From positions 1 to 13,685 of the forward strand of contig DASPUU010000168.1 of the NCBI GenBank assembly GCA_035622755.1: a DNA stretch of 13,685 bases, written 5' to 3'. This document shows, piece by piece, positions 7,240 to 13,685 of this stretch. This DNA is from JADGRA01 sp035622755. Its GTDB lineage: Bacteria; Myxococcota; Myxococcia; Myxococcales; Myxococcaceae. The notes under the pieces were generated by a model that made no database searches, was not told the DNA's origin, and was given only the letters and a program-made list of their open reading frames with translations. The position numbers were made by a program, and so were the translations under genes. How positions within the stretch are numbered: the stretch's first letter is position 1; each line of letters begins with the position of its first letter.

Positions 7240-7447
7240 CCACCCGGAAGCGAACCTCGTAGAGGGTCACGCAGCGACGCCCGCAGAACCATCCGAGGCG
7301 CTTCACGGCCACGGCGCCGGCCGCCGCCAGATCGGCCGCCGAGGCCTGGAGCGCGCCGGCCTGGTCGACGCCAAGCTCCTTGCGGCAGAAGGGGCACCGC
7401 ACCGTCTTGGGCCCGGGATGTCGTCCGCCGGTCAGCTTCCAGAGCAT
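7193..7447 (-). CDS. Small CxxC/CxxxC zinc-finger-like protein, copy 2
   Basis: This gene encodes 84 aa from the ATG at 7447; an ATG at 7480 gives 95 aa. It has C18-x2-C21 in 'RCPFCRKE' and C55-x3-C59 in 'GWFCGRRC', then 'YEVRFRVVLEPES'. Residue for residue it parallels copy 1 (6857-7087), 105 bp further along the same strand, so the pair arose by tandem duplication. An open frame runs much further upstream (to 7987), but that part overlaps the plus-strand STAS-like gene and has no family resemblance, so it is not included. The product is a soluble putative zinc-binding protein of unknown role. The two copies may be co-transcribed. Confidence 0.65.
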   Translation of the reverse strand: MLWKLTGGRHPGPKTVRCPFCRKELGVDQAGALQASAADLAAAGAVAVKRLGWFCGRRCVTLYEVRFRVVLEPESADAGRPGSA

Positions 7448-7660
7448 GGCTGCCCGGGCATAGAGCAGACGGCATGCCATGGCCGGCCGGGCCTTTCGCC
7501 GTCCTAAGTCCCTGTGCGGAGGGGCGTTCCGGCCCCGGGTGACGGGGTCCCTTCCGATGGCCGGGTTCAAGGGGACCCATCCCTCCCAAGGTCGGGTGGC
7601 GAAGACGCCCGGCATGTCGCAGATCCGCGCCGCCCGCCTGCCGGGGAGCTGGCGCTTCTG

Positions 7661-7665
7661 GGGAG
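7661..7665 (+). promoter_or_regulatory. Probable ribosome binding site for the STAS-like gene
   Basis: GGGAG at 7661-7665 ends four bases before the GTG at 7670, and is the basis for choosing this start over an in-frame ATG at 7514. Confidence 0.45.
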
Positions 7666-7669
7666 TCCC

Positions 7670-8035
7670 GTGCCGTTCGACGTCCATGCCGTCCGTTCGC
7701 ACAATCGCCTCTACCTCAAGGTCTGGGGGCACGTCTCTCCGGACCGCGTCTTCGACTGCGCCTCGGCGACCATCACCGAGGCTTCGAAGCTGCGGCCGGG
7801 CTTCGACGCCATCCTCGACGTCTCCGGGTTGACCAGCCTCCCGGACAGCTGCCTGCCCCACGTGGCGCGCATCGACGAGTTCCTCGTCTCCAGCGGCGTC
7901 CGCCGGGTGGTGCGCGTGTGCGGCCGGCTCCCCGAGCTGGTGGTCAAGCTCGAGCGGCAGGCGCGCACCACCGGCTACTCGGCGCACCTGGCCACCTCGA
8001 TGGGCGAGGCCGAGGCGCTGCTCGACGGGCGCTGA
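7670..8035 (+). CDS. STAS-like (SpoIIAA-type) domain protein
   Basis: This is a 121-aa single-domain protein. The start is taken as GTG at 7670 because 'GGAG' (7662-7665) precedes it and the sequence upstream in the same frame looks non-coding. The pattern 'LYLKVWGHVS…FDAILDVSGL…SGVRRVVRVCG…GYSAHLATSMGEAEALL' follows the β-α order of STAS domains. The stretch 'DVSGLTSLPDS-C' aligns with the anti-anti-sigma phosphorylation loop 'D-x-S-x-x-x-x-x-DSSG': Ser60 falls at the phospho-acceptor position, but the following Ser-Gly is Cys61-Leu62. A signalling or partner-switching role is plausible. No anti-sigma kinase gene is adjacent. It is divergent from the zinc-finger-like pair (222-bp gap, no clear structure) and convergent with the methyltransferase (15-bp gap). 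Confidence 0.7.
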   Translation: MPFDVHAVRSHNRLYLKVWGHVSPDRVFDCASATITEASKLRPGFDAILDVSGLTSLPDSCLPHVARIDEFLVSSGVRRVVRVCGRLPELVVKLERQARTTGYSAHLATSMGEAEALLDGR

Positions 8036-8050
8036 GGCGGAGGGGGCCGG

Positions 8051-9229
8051 TCAGGCCGGAACCCGGCGCTCCGGCACCTCGCCCAGCCGCCGCCGCTCGC
8101 CGATCCACCGGTGCCGCTCGAAGGTGGAGGTGTTCTTGTGCGAGACGATCTGGAAACAGGTCGAGCTTCCGCGCTCGGTGATCACCACCGACCAGGCGAG
8201 GAAGAGCTTCCACAGCCGGAACCAGCGCTCGCCGTATCCCTTCAGCACCGCCTCGCGGTTGGAGAGCCAGTTCCGGTACCAGCGGTCCAGGGTCAGCGAA
8301 TAGTGGATGCCGATGTTCTCCACGCTGTGGATCTCGAACCCGGCGCGCTCCAGCTGGTTGGTGACGAAGCTCAGCGGCAGGCTCGCATCGGCACCGGGGA
8401 AGATGTACTTGGACATGAACATTCCCCAGGTGAAGTCCTCCGGGGTCCAGTTCCGCCGCAGGCCGGCGATCTGCAGGAAGAAGAGCCCGTCGTCGGCGAG
8501 CATCCCGGCCATCTGGCGCAGGAAGCGCTGGAACTTTCGGATGCCCACGTGCTCGGCCATCTCCAGGACGCTGATCGTGTCGTAGCGCCGGTGGGGGATG
8601 GCCCGGTAGTCGAGGGTCAGGATGCGTGCCCGGTCGGAGAGCCCGTCGGCGGCGATGCGCTCCGTTCCCAGCTCCGCCTGGCGGGCGCTCAGCGTCACCC
8701 CGGTGGCGTCGGCCCCGAAGTGCCGGGCCGCGTGGCGCACCAGCGTGCCCCAGCCGCAGCCCACGTCGAGCAGCGTCTGGCCCGGCTTGAGCTGGAGCTT
8801 CTGGCCGACGATGTTCAGCTTGTTCGTCTGGGCCTGCTCCAGGGTCTCGTCTCCGGTCTCGAAGAAGGCCGAGGTGTAGACCATCAGCTCGCCGAGGAAG
8901 GCGGCGAAGAAGTCGTTTCCCCGGTCGTAGTGGCCGGTGACCAGCTTGCGGTCCATGGCCCGGGTGTGGACGAGAACCGAGGGCACGAAGGTGCCGAGGA
9001 TGAAACGCACCTGGCCGAGGGTGAGCCGGTAGCTGATCACCTCCTCCTTGCGACGGAGGAAGGCGCGCAGGTCCCCGTCCACCTCGTAGCGCCCGTCGAT
9101 GTAGCCCTCGACGAAGTCCGACATCGGGACCTTGCCGCGGAGCTGCTCCACCGCTCCGGCGCTCGAGCGATAGGTGAGGCCGTGCTTCAGGGAGGATTCG
9201 AGTTGGGGTTCCAAGAGGGGCGGCACCAT
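8051..9229 (-). CDS. CFA-synthase superfamily methyltransferase, sphingolipid C9-methyltransferase-like
   Basis: This 392-aa SAM-dependent methyltransferase of the cyclopropane-fatty-acyl-phospholipid synthase superfamily acts on lipids. Visible features are 'HYDRGNDFF' (100-108), the SAM motif 'LLDVGCGWGTL' (153-163), 'LEMAEHVG' (222-229), 'FPGADAS' (277-283) and 'HYSLTLDRWYRNW' (309-321). Compared with E. coli Cfa, the bicarbonate-site residues differ: Ser120 sits where Cys139 is (YTS instead of YSC), Gln253 where His266 is and Ala255 where Ile268 is (LQIAGLR); Glu223 and Tyr310 are kept. The 'YTS', 'LQIAGLR' and 'KYIFPGADAS' combination is what I recall from fungal sphingolipid C9-methyltransferases, but the fungal N-terminal transmembrane helices are absent. 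ATG at 9229 is the likely start, with a weak ribosome binding site. The open frame continuing upstream is antisense to malic enzyme. The exact product (methylated or cyclopropanated lipid) is unproven. Confidence 0.92.
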   Translation of the reverse strand: MVPPLLEPQLESSLKHGLTYRSSAGAVEQLRGKVPMSDFVEGYIDGRYEVDGDLRAFLRRKEEVISYRLTLGQVRFILGTFVPSVLVHTRAMDRKLVTGHYDRGNDFFAAFLGELMVYTSAFFETGDETLEQAQTNKLNIVGQKLQLKPGQTLLDVGCGWGTLVRHAARHFGADATGVTLSARQAELGTERIAADGLSDRARILTLDYRAIPHRRYDTISVLEMAEHVGIRKFQRFLRQMAGMLADDGLFFLQIAGLRRNWTPEDFTWGMFMSKYIFPGADASLPLSFVTNQLERAGFEIHSVENIGIHYSLTLDRWYRNWLSNREAVLKGYGERWFRLWKLFLAWSVVITERGSSTCFQIVSHKNTSTFERHRWIGERRRLGEVPERRVPA

Positions 9230-9340
9230 CCCAGAGCGGCGCTCGCTCCGCAACGACCGAGTGAAACGGCCCGAGGGCCCGGCGCGCCCGGAGGCTGAAG
9301 GGCCCCTCCCTCGCCACGCCGGTCTGGTCTCCGCCAGCCC

Positions 9341-11092
9341 ATGGCTTGCGCTAGGGTCCTGGCCGCCATGGTGCCCGGCGAGAACCCCCACGGCGTCCGG
9401 ATCGAGACCGACCTGCGCGGGCATCACCTTCTCACCGACCCGGTGCTCAACAAGGGGACCGCCTTCACCGACGCCGAGCGCACCGCGCTCGGGCTGCACG
9501 GCCTGCTCCCCCCGACCGTGGAGACCCTCGAGCAGCAGTGCGCCCGGGCCTACGAGGCCTACCGTCAGAAGGACACCGACCTCGAGCGCCACATCTACCT
9601 GCGCGCGCTCCAGGACACCAACGAGACACTCTGCCACGCCCTCCTCGCCCGGCACATCGCGGAGATGACGCCCATCGTCTACACGCCCACCGTGGCCGAG
9701 GGCTGCATCCACTTCTCGCAGATCTACCGGCGCCCGCGCGGGCTGTTCATCACCTACCCGCTGCGCGACCGCATCGGGGAGCTGCTCGAGAGCCGCCCCT
9801 ACCACGACGTGGACGTCATCGTGGTGACCGACGGGGAGCGCATCCTGGGCATCGGGGACCAGGGGGCGGGGGGGATGGGCATTCCCATCGGGAAGCTCCA
9901 GCTCTACTCGCTCATCGGCGGGGTGGAGCCCTCCCGCACCCTCCCCGTCCTCCTCGACGTGGGGACGAACAACGTCGACCGCCTCCGCGCCCCGGATTAC
10001 ATCGGCTGGAGGCACGAGCGCATCGGCGGCGAGGAGTACTGGAGCTTCGTGGAGGCGTTCGTCTCCGCCCTGGAACGCGCCCTTCCCAAGGTCCTCCTCC
10101 AGTGGGAGGACTTCGCCAAGCCCCACGCCCGGCCGCTCCTCGAGCGGTACCGGGATCGCCTCTGCACCTTCAACGACGACATCCAGGGAACCGCGGCGGT
10201 GACCCTGGGCGTGGTCTACGGCGCGCTCCAGGTGACCGGCAAGCGCATGGCCGATCAGACGGTGGTCATCCTCGGAGCGGGAAGCGCCGGGATGGGTGTC
10301 GCCGAGCAGGTGCTCGCGGCCATGGCGCGGGACGGCCTGGAGGAAGCCGAGGCGCGCCGGCGGCTGTACCTGGTGGATGTCCAGGGCCTCCTCCACACCG
10401 GGATGGCCAGCCTCTCGCCGGTCCAGCAGCGGTTCGCCCAGCCGCGCGAGGTGGTGGCCGGCTGGGGTACCGGGGCGGACGGGCAGGTGGGCCTGCGAGA
10501 CGTCCTCGAGCACGTCGCGGCGACGGTGCTGGTCGGCGTGTCCGCCCAGTCGGGCGCGTTCTCCGAGGCGGCGGTGAAGGCCATGGCCGCCAAGGTCGAG
10601 CGGCCGATCATCCTTCCCCTCTCCAACCCCACCGAGCGCGTCGAGGCCACTCCGTCCGACCTGCTCCAGTGGACCGGCGGGCGGGCGCTGGTGGCCACCG
10701 GGAGCCCCTTCGCCCCGGTCCGCCACGCCGGGCGCAGCGTGACCATCGCCCAGTGCAACAACCTCTATGTGTTTCCCGCCGTCGGACTGGCCGTCTCCGC
10801 CGCTCGCGCGCATCGCGTCACCGACGGGATGATGCTCGCCGCGGCCCAGGCCCTGGGCGACGTCTCCCCGGCTCGGGCCGACCCCGACGCGCCGCTGCTC
10901 CCCCCGCTCGAGGCTCTGCGCTCGCTCGTGCCGGCGATCGCCACCCGCGTGGCGCTGGAGGCGGTCCGTGCCGGGGTGGCCCCGGCAGCCGGCGAGGAGC
11001 AGCTCCGGCGCCGGGTGGTCGAGCGGTGCTGGGTCCCGGAGTATCGCCCCATCGGCCCCGCCGTCGCGCGGCACCGTGCGCGGCGGAGCTGA
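9341..11092 (+). CDS. maeA: NAD-dependent malic enzyme
   Basis: The enzyme oxidatively decarboxylates malate to pyruvate with CO2 and NADH in the cytoplasm. The 583-aa product tracks E. coli MaeA (SfcA) along its length: 'HIYLRALQDTNETL', 'PIVYTPTV' with catalytic Tyr114, 'GERILGIGDQGAGGMGIPIGK' ending in catalytic Lys185, 'LLQWEDFA' with metal ligands Glu256/Asp257, 'FNDDIQGTAAV' with Asp280, the Rossmann 'GAGSAG' (312-317), then 'LYLVDVQGLL' with Asp346 in the cofactor-selecting strand, 'SNPTERVEATP' and 'ATGSPF'. It is the long bacterial/eukaryote-like class, not the short MaeB-type. A second ATG at 9368 (Met10) is an equally plausible start; neither has a strong ribosome binding site. It is divergent from the lipid methyltransferase across ~110-140 bp and convergent with the cytochrome lipoprotein (45-bp gap). 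NAD preference is inferred from family resemblance. Confidence 0.96.
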   Translation: MACARVLAAMVPGENPHGVRIETDLRGHHLLTDPVLNKGTAFTDAERTALGLHGLLPPTVETLEQQCARAYEAYRQKDTDLERHIYLRALQDTNETLCHALLARHIAEMTPIVYTPTVAEGCIHFSQIYRRPRGLFITYPLRDRIGELLESRPYHDVDVIVVTDGERILGIGDQGAGGMGIPIGKLQLYSLIGGVEPSRTLPVLLDVGTNNVDRLRAPDYIGWRHERIGGEEYWSFVEAFVSALERALPKVLLQWEDFAKPHARPLLERYRDRLCTFNDDIQGTAAVTLGVVYGALQVTGKRMADQTVVILGAGSAGMGVAEQVLAAMARDGLEEAEARRRLYLVDVQGLLHTGMASLSPVQQRFAQPREVVAGWGTGADGQVGLRDVLEHVAATVLVGVSAQSGAFSEAAVKAMAAKVERPIILPLSNPTERVEATPSDLLQWTGGRALVATGSPFAPVRHAGRSVTIAQCNNLYVFPAVGLAVSAARAHRVTDGMMLAAAQALGDVSPARADPDAPLLPPLEALRSLVPAIATRVALEAVRAGVAPAAGEEQLRRRVVERCWVPEYRPIGPAVARHRARRS

Positions 11093-11137
11093 GCTTCCGG
11101 CACCGACCCGAGGACAGGGGCGCCGCCCGACGCCGGC

Positions 11138-12775
11138 CTAGTGGGGCAGGGCGATCCGCCCGGGCGCTCCGTTGGCCCCGTCGAGCGTGTGGCAGCTGTT
11201 GCAGTCACCGCTCGACACCGCGGTGGACATGAGCCGCACCTTCCCGCTGAAGGTCACCTGGGCGGTGATGGGGAACACCGGCCAGCCGGTGACGGGGCTC
11301 CCGTAGAAGTTGCCCACCGCGTTGGCGGTGAACGACTTGCTCACTCCGGTGATGTCGGTGACCGTCACCACCGCTCCGCTCGCCGCCGAGCCGTCGCAGT
11401 CGTCGTACTCGTGACCGGTGGGATAGACGGTCCCGGCCACCGCGAAGCGCGGCCCGTCGCCTCCGCTCTGGGTGTGACAGGCGATGCAGGCCAGGCCCGG
11501 GTGCATGCGGGAGCTGCCTTCGTTGCCCTGCGTCCAGTAGACGCCGCTGGTGCAGGTGGGCGGACCGGAGAAGGTGGGATCGGGCGGGGGGCCGCCGTCC
11601 GGCGTCGGCGCGCCGCAGGTGCCGGCCGGTGTCCCGGCGTCGACCCAGGCCGAGAAGCTGGCCTGGCTGGCGGCGGGAACGGAGGCGTTCGGGGGCGGCG
11701 GCATCGGCGCGGTGGTGCTCGCCATCCGCTCCACGCACACCTGCGCCCGGGTCTTGGTCGGCTCGGAGACGGACATGGAGGTGAGCGCCGCGAGCGAGTT
11801 GAGGGAATCGGGCGCGCCGCCGGCCGGCGGTGAACCGTGGCACACGGTGCAGTAGCCGGTGAGGAGGTTGGCCACGTCACAGGGCAGATCGCCGCTCACC
11901 CCGGCATCGCTGCCCCCTCCCGTCCCTGCGTCACCCGTCCCGCCGTCGGGCCCGCCCCCGCCGGTCCCGCCATCCGGCGTCGGTGCGCCGCACGTTCCGC
12001 CGGGCATCCCGGCGTCGACCCAGGAGGAGAAGGCGCTTTGGTTTGAGGAAGACACCGGCGCCGCGGGCAGGGGAGGCATGGGCGCGGTGGTGGCCGCCAT
12101 CCTGGTGATGGCGAGTTGCCCCTCGGTCTCGGTCGGATGGGTGGTGGAATAGGCCTTCAGCGTGGCCAGGCTGTTGAGCGAGACGGGAGCCCCGTTCGTG
12201 GGCGGCGTCCCGTGGCAGCTCGTGCAGTCGGCGGCCAGGATGCTGGCGATGTTGCACGGGAGGTCGCCGCTCACCCCGGCGTCGGCTGGAGTCGAGCCGC
12301 CGTCGCTGCCTCCCGTTCCGCCGCCCGGCGACACCACCCCGGCGTCCGGGGCCGCCGTCCCGCATGAGCCGGCGGGCATCCCGGCGTTCACCCAGGCGGC
12401 GACGGTGGCCTGGCCCGACGAGGGCACGGCGGCATGGGGAGCGGGCGGCATCGGCGCGGTGGTGCTGGCCATGCGCTCCAGGGCCACCTGCCCGACGGTC
12501 TTCGATGGCTCGGAGATCGACGCCGCCTTGAAGGCCCCCACCGAGGTCAGCGAATTCGGCGCGCCCTGCGAAGGGGGCGAGCCGTGGCAGGCGACGCAGT
12601 ACGTGGAGATGACGGCGGCCACGTCGCAGGGGATGTTGCCGCTCACCGTCCCGCCGTCGGAGGCGACGCCGTTGCCCTGGGGGACGTCGCCGGGCAACCC
12701 GGTGGAGTCGCCGAGGCATCCGCTTCCGAGCAGGACCACCAAGGCGAGGAGAGTGAGGGTGCGGAGGGTGTTCAT
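11138..12775 (-). CDS. Pentaheme c-type cytochrome lipoprotein with three tandem repeats
   Basis: This 545-aa protein has a lipobox L-G-S-G-C20, so it is exported and lipidated. Five CxxCH heme motifs start at C60, C184, C309, C430 and C525. The first three lie in tandem ~92-residue repeats joined by Gly/Asp/Pro-rich linkers ('PDGGTGGGG'). Each repeat has an outer Cys pair (C50/C138, C174/C262, C299/C387), CxxCH ten residues after the first Cys, and 'TTAPMPP' with Met 49 residues after the CxxCH start (M109, M233, M358), a plausible axial ligand. The C-terminal part (~408-545) has CIACH, a β-sandwich-like insert ('VAGTVYP…GAVVTVTD…FTANAVGNFY') and CNSCH. The ATG at 12775 has GGGAGGA five bases upstream; the open frame reaches further but without lipoprotein character. 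An extracytoplasmic electron-transfer role is inferred. The amidase gene lies 146 bp upstream on the same strand. Confidence 0.88.
   Translation of the reverse strand: MNTLRTLTLLALVVLLGSGCLGDSTGLPGDVPQGNGVASDGGTVSGNIPCDVAAVISTYCVACHGSPPSQGAPNSLTSVGAFKAASISEPSKTVGQVALERMASTTAPMPPAPHAAVPSSGQATVAAWVNAGMPAGSCGTAAPDAGVVSPGGGTGGSDGGSTPADAGVSGDLPCNIASILAADCTSCHGTPPTNGAPVSLNSLATLKAYSTTHPTETEGQLAITRMAATTAPMPPLPAAPVSSSNQSAFSSWVDAGMPGGTCGAPTPDGGTGGGGPDGGTGDAGTGGGSDAGVSGDLPCDVANLLTGYCTVCHGSPPAGGAPDSLNSLAALTSMSVSEPTKTRAQVCVERMASTTAPMPPPPNASVPAASQASFSAWVDAGTPAGTCGAPTPDGGPPPDPTFSGPPTCTSGVYWTQGNEGSSRMHPGLACIACHTQSGGDGPRFAVAGTVYPTGHEYDDCDGSAASGAVVTVTDITGVSKSFTANAVGNFYGSPVTGWPVFPITAQVTFSGKVRLMSTAVSSGDCNSCHTLDGANGAPGRIALPH
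11612..12637 (-). repeat. Three tandem cytochrome repeats
   Basis: The copies span about 12359-12637, 11987-12265 and 11612-11890. In protein terms the consensus is 'SG-(N/D)-(I/L)-PC-(D/N)-(V/I)-A … C-x2-CHG-(S/T)-PP-x2-GAP-x-SL … RMA-(S/T)-TTAPMPP … WV-(D/N)-AG-(M/T)-P-x-G-x-CG'. The distance between the outer Cys residues is 88 in all three copies, with no insertions or deletions; only the linkers vary. Confidence 0.9.
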
Positions 12776-12780
12776 GCGGG

Positions 12781-12787
12781 TCCTCCC
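12781..12787 (-). promoter_or_regulatory. Strong ribosome binding site of the cytochrome lipoprotein
   Basis: GGGAGGA on the minus strand ends five bases before the ATG at 12775. It decides this start over an upstream in-frame codon at 12925. Confidence 0.75.
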
Positions 12788-12800
12788 GGCCGGCCCTGCG

Positions 12801-12828
12801 ATTGTCAGGAGCGCGGCCCATCCGTCAC
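12801..12828 (-). promoter_or_regulatory. Candidate sigma-70-type promoter for the cytochrome lipoprotein
   Basis: On the minus strand, GTGACG (12823-12828) and GACAAT (12801-12806) are 16 bp apart, each matching four of six consensus bases. The predicted transcript would start about 20 bp before the ribosome binding site. The match is weak and picked by eye in a GC-rich gap, so it is tentative. Confidence 0.25.
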
Positions 12829-12921
12829 CCCTCCCCAGACAGCCGCGCCTCCGCGACCCGGAGCCGGTCAACGCGGTGGAAGTGGGTGGTGACCCCGGGT
12901 GGGAGGGTGTGGACCCAGCCC

Positions 12922-13685
12922 TCACCCGGCGGTGAGCGGCGCAGTGGCGAGGAAGCGCGGCGGCTGGCGGTGCGGCGCGGCCTGCTCGAACGCGTAGGCC
13001 AGCGCCAGCAGGCGGGCCTCGCTGAAGGCACGGCCGAAGAACGACAGGCCCACCGGGAGCCCGTGCGCCTGACCCACGGGGACGGTGATGCTCGGGTAAC
13101 CGGCCACGGCGGCCGGCCGGGAGCTTCCACCGGCGGCCGAGTCCCCGTTGACGAGGTCGATGAGCCAGGCCGGCCCCTGCGTCGGGGCGACCAGGGCATC
13201 GAGCCGGTGGCGGTTCATCACCGCGTCGATGCCCTCGCGGGTGGAGAGCCGGCGGCAGGTGGCCAGGGCCTTGCGGTAGGCGGCGTCGGTGAGCGGACCC
13301 TTGGCCTGTGCCTTGAGGAACGTCTCCTGGCCGAAGTAGGGCATCTCCACCGAGGCGTTCGTCCGGTTGAAGGCGATGAGCTCCTCGAGCGAGCGCGGTC
13401 CGCTGCCGCCGAGCCCGCGCAGGTACACGTCGAGGTCGGCCTTGAACTCGTAGAGGAGCACCTCCAGCTCCGGCTCGCCGAGGTGGTTGGCGTTGGGGAC
13501 GGGGGCCGGGTCGATGAGCGTCGCGCCCGCATCCCGGAGAACGCCGAGCGCCTCTTCCGCCAGCGCGTCGGCCGCCGGGCTGTACCCGAAGAACTCGGGT
13601 CGAGGAACGCCGATGCGCGCTCCCCGGAGCGCCCCGGGGTCGAGCGCGCCCGCATAGTCGACGGGAGTGCGGGGAGCGCCCGGCC
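12922..13685 (-). CDS. Amidase-signature family enzyme (C-terminal part only)
   Basis: The stop is TGA at 12922-12924 and the frame stays open to the window edge, so the start lies outside; about 254 codons are visible. Near the edge, 'DYAGALDPGALRGARIGVPR' is the linker after the catalytic core in amidases and peptide amidases. 'GATLIDPAPVPN', 'VLLYEFKADLDVYL' and 'SLEELIAFN' follow. The end carries 'ALVAPTQGP', 'AGYPSITVPVG' and 'GLPVGLSFFGRAFSE', all typical of the amidase C-terminal half. The Lys-cisSer-Ser triad and the Gly/Ser-rich signature are in the missing N-terminal part, so activity cannot be judged. The family hydrolyses C-N amide bonds; whether the full protein has a secretion signal is not visible. 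It precedes the cytochrome lipoprotein by 146 bp. Confidence 0.88.
   Translation of the reverse strand, partial: PGAPRTPVDYAGALDPGALRGARIGVPRPEFFGYSPAADALAEEALGVLRDAGATLIDPAPVPNANHLGEPELEVLLYEFKADLDVYLRGLGGSGPRSLEELIAFNRTNASVEMPYFGQETFLKAQAKGPLTDAAYRKALATCRRLSTREGIDAVMNRHRLDALVAPTQGPAWLIDLVNGDSAAGGSSRPAAVAGYPSITVPVGQAHGLPVGLSFFGRAFSEARLLALAYAFEQAAPHRQPPRFLATAPLTAG

Noticed and set aside
7448..7987. N-terminal extension of zinc-finger-like copy 2 to 264 aa
   Set aside because: It runs antisense across the STAS-like gene, and copy 1 shows similarity only from the internal ATG.
9230..11074. Minus-strand open frame that extends the methyltransferase to 1007 aa
   Set aside because: The extra N-terminal part is antisense to the well-conserved malic enzyme and is low-complexity Gly/Arg/His-rich text with no family resemblance. 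The methyltransferase similarity begins around the ATG at 9229.
9538..11232. Plus-strand 564-aa frame overlapping malic enzyme
   Set aside because: It is Arg/Pro-rich shadow of the malic enzyme reading frame, which matches MaeA along its full length.
11600..12660. Regularly spaced repeats as a CRISPR-like array
   Set aside because: The ~370-bp period is the protein-level cytochrome repeat, with coding bias and conserved Cys/His/Met; it is not a short-repeat array.

Overview
This is a GC-rich (roughly 70% by eye), gene-dense stretch of bacterial chromosome, most likely from a member of the Myxococcota (Deltaproteobacteria in the older sense). The pointers are an AgmX/PglI-type C-terminal domain, a protein resembling the uncharacterised family I remember as TIGR04552, lipoproteins with Asp/Gly-rich 'PDGG' linkers, and near-total third-position G/C. 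I see no mobile element, CRISPR array, prophage or rRNA. No stretch over 300 bases lacks a gene; the longest gap is about 220 bp (7448-7669).

Layout. 1-352 (+): 3' end of a gene with a TonB-like AgmX/PglI C-terminal domain. 386-1501 (+): a 371-aa family protein of unknown function that carries a recognisable RelA/SpoT synthetase-like signature. 1529-2929 (-): an OmpP1/FadL-like outer-membrane protein whose ATG overlaps the stop codon of ffh (2926-4554, -). 4599-4687 (+): tRNA-Leu(UAA), head-to-head with ffh and only 44 bp away. 4711-6726 (-): a large secreted lipoprotein with FN3, Ig-like and A-B-A-B repeat modules. 6857-7087 and 7193-7447 (-): two tandem paralogous small CxxC/CxxxC proteins. 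7670-8035 (+): a STAS-like protein. 8051-9229 (-): a methyltransferase of the cyclopropane-fatty-acid-synthase superfamily whose signature residues resemble fungal sphingolipid C9-methyltransferases rather than true CFA synthases. 9341-11092 (+): NAD-type malic enzyme, divergent from the methyltransferase. 11138-12775 (-): a pentaheme (5 x CxxCH) lipoprotein built from three length-invariant repeats. 12922-13685 (-): the C-terminal two-thirds or so of an amidase-signature enzyme that continues beyond the window.

The genes are mostly housekeeping (SRP, tRNA, malic enzyme) mixed with envelope proteins (TonB-like, outer-membrane barrel, two lipoproteins). I do not see one multi-gene system. The most interesting signals are inside single genes: the cryptic RelA/SpoT-like fold in the unknown protein, the C9-methyltransferase-like lipid enzyme, the rigidly spaced triple cytochrome repeat, and the duplicated zinc-finger-like genes. 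Function calls rest on recognised motifs and remembered family sequences; no database search was run.
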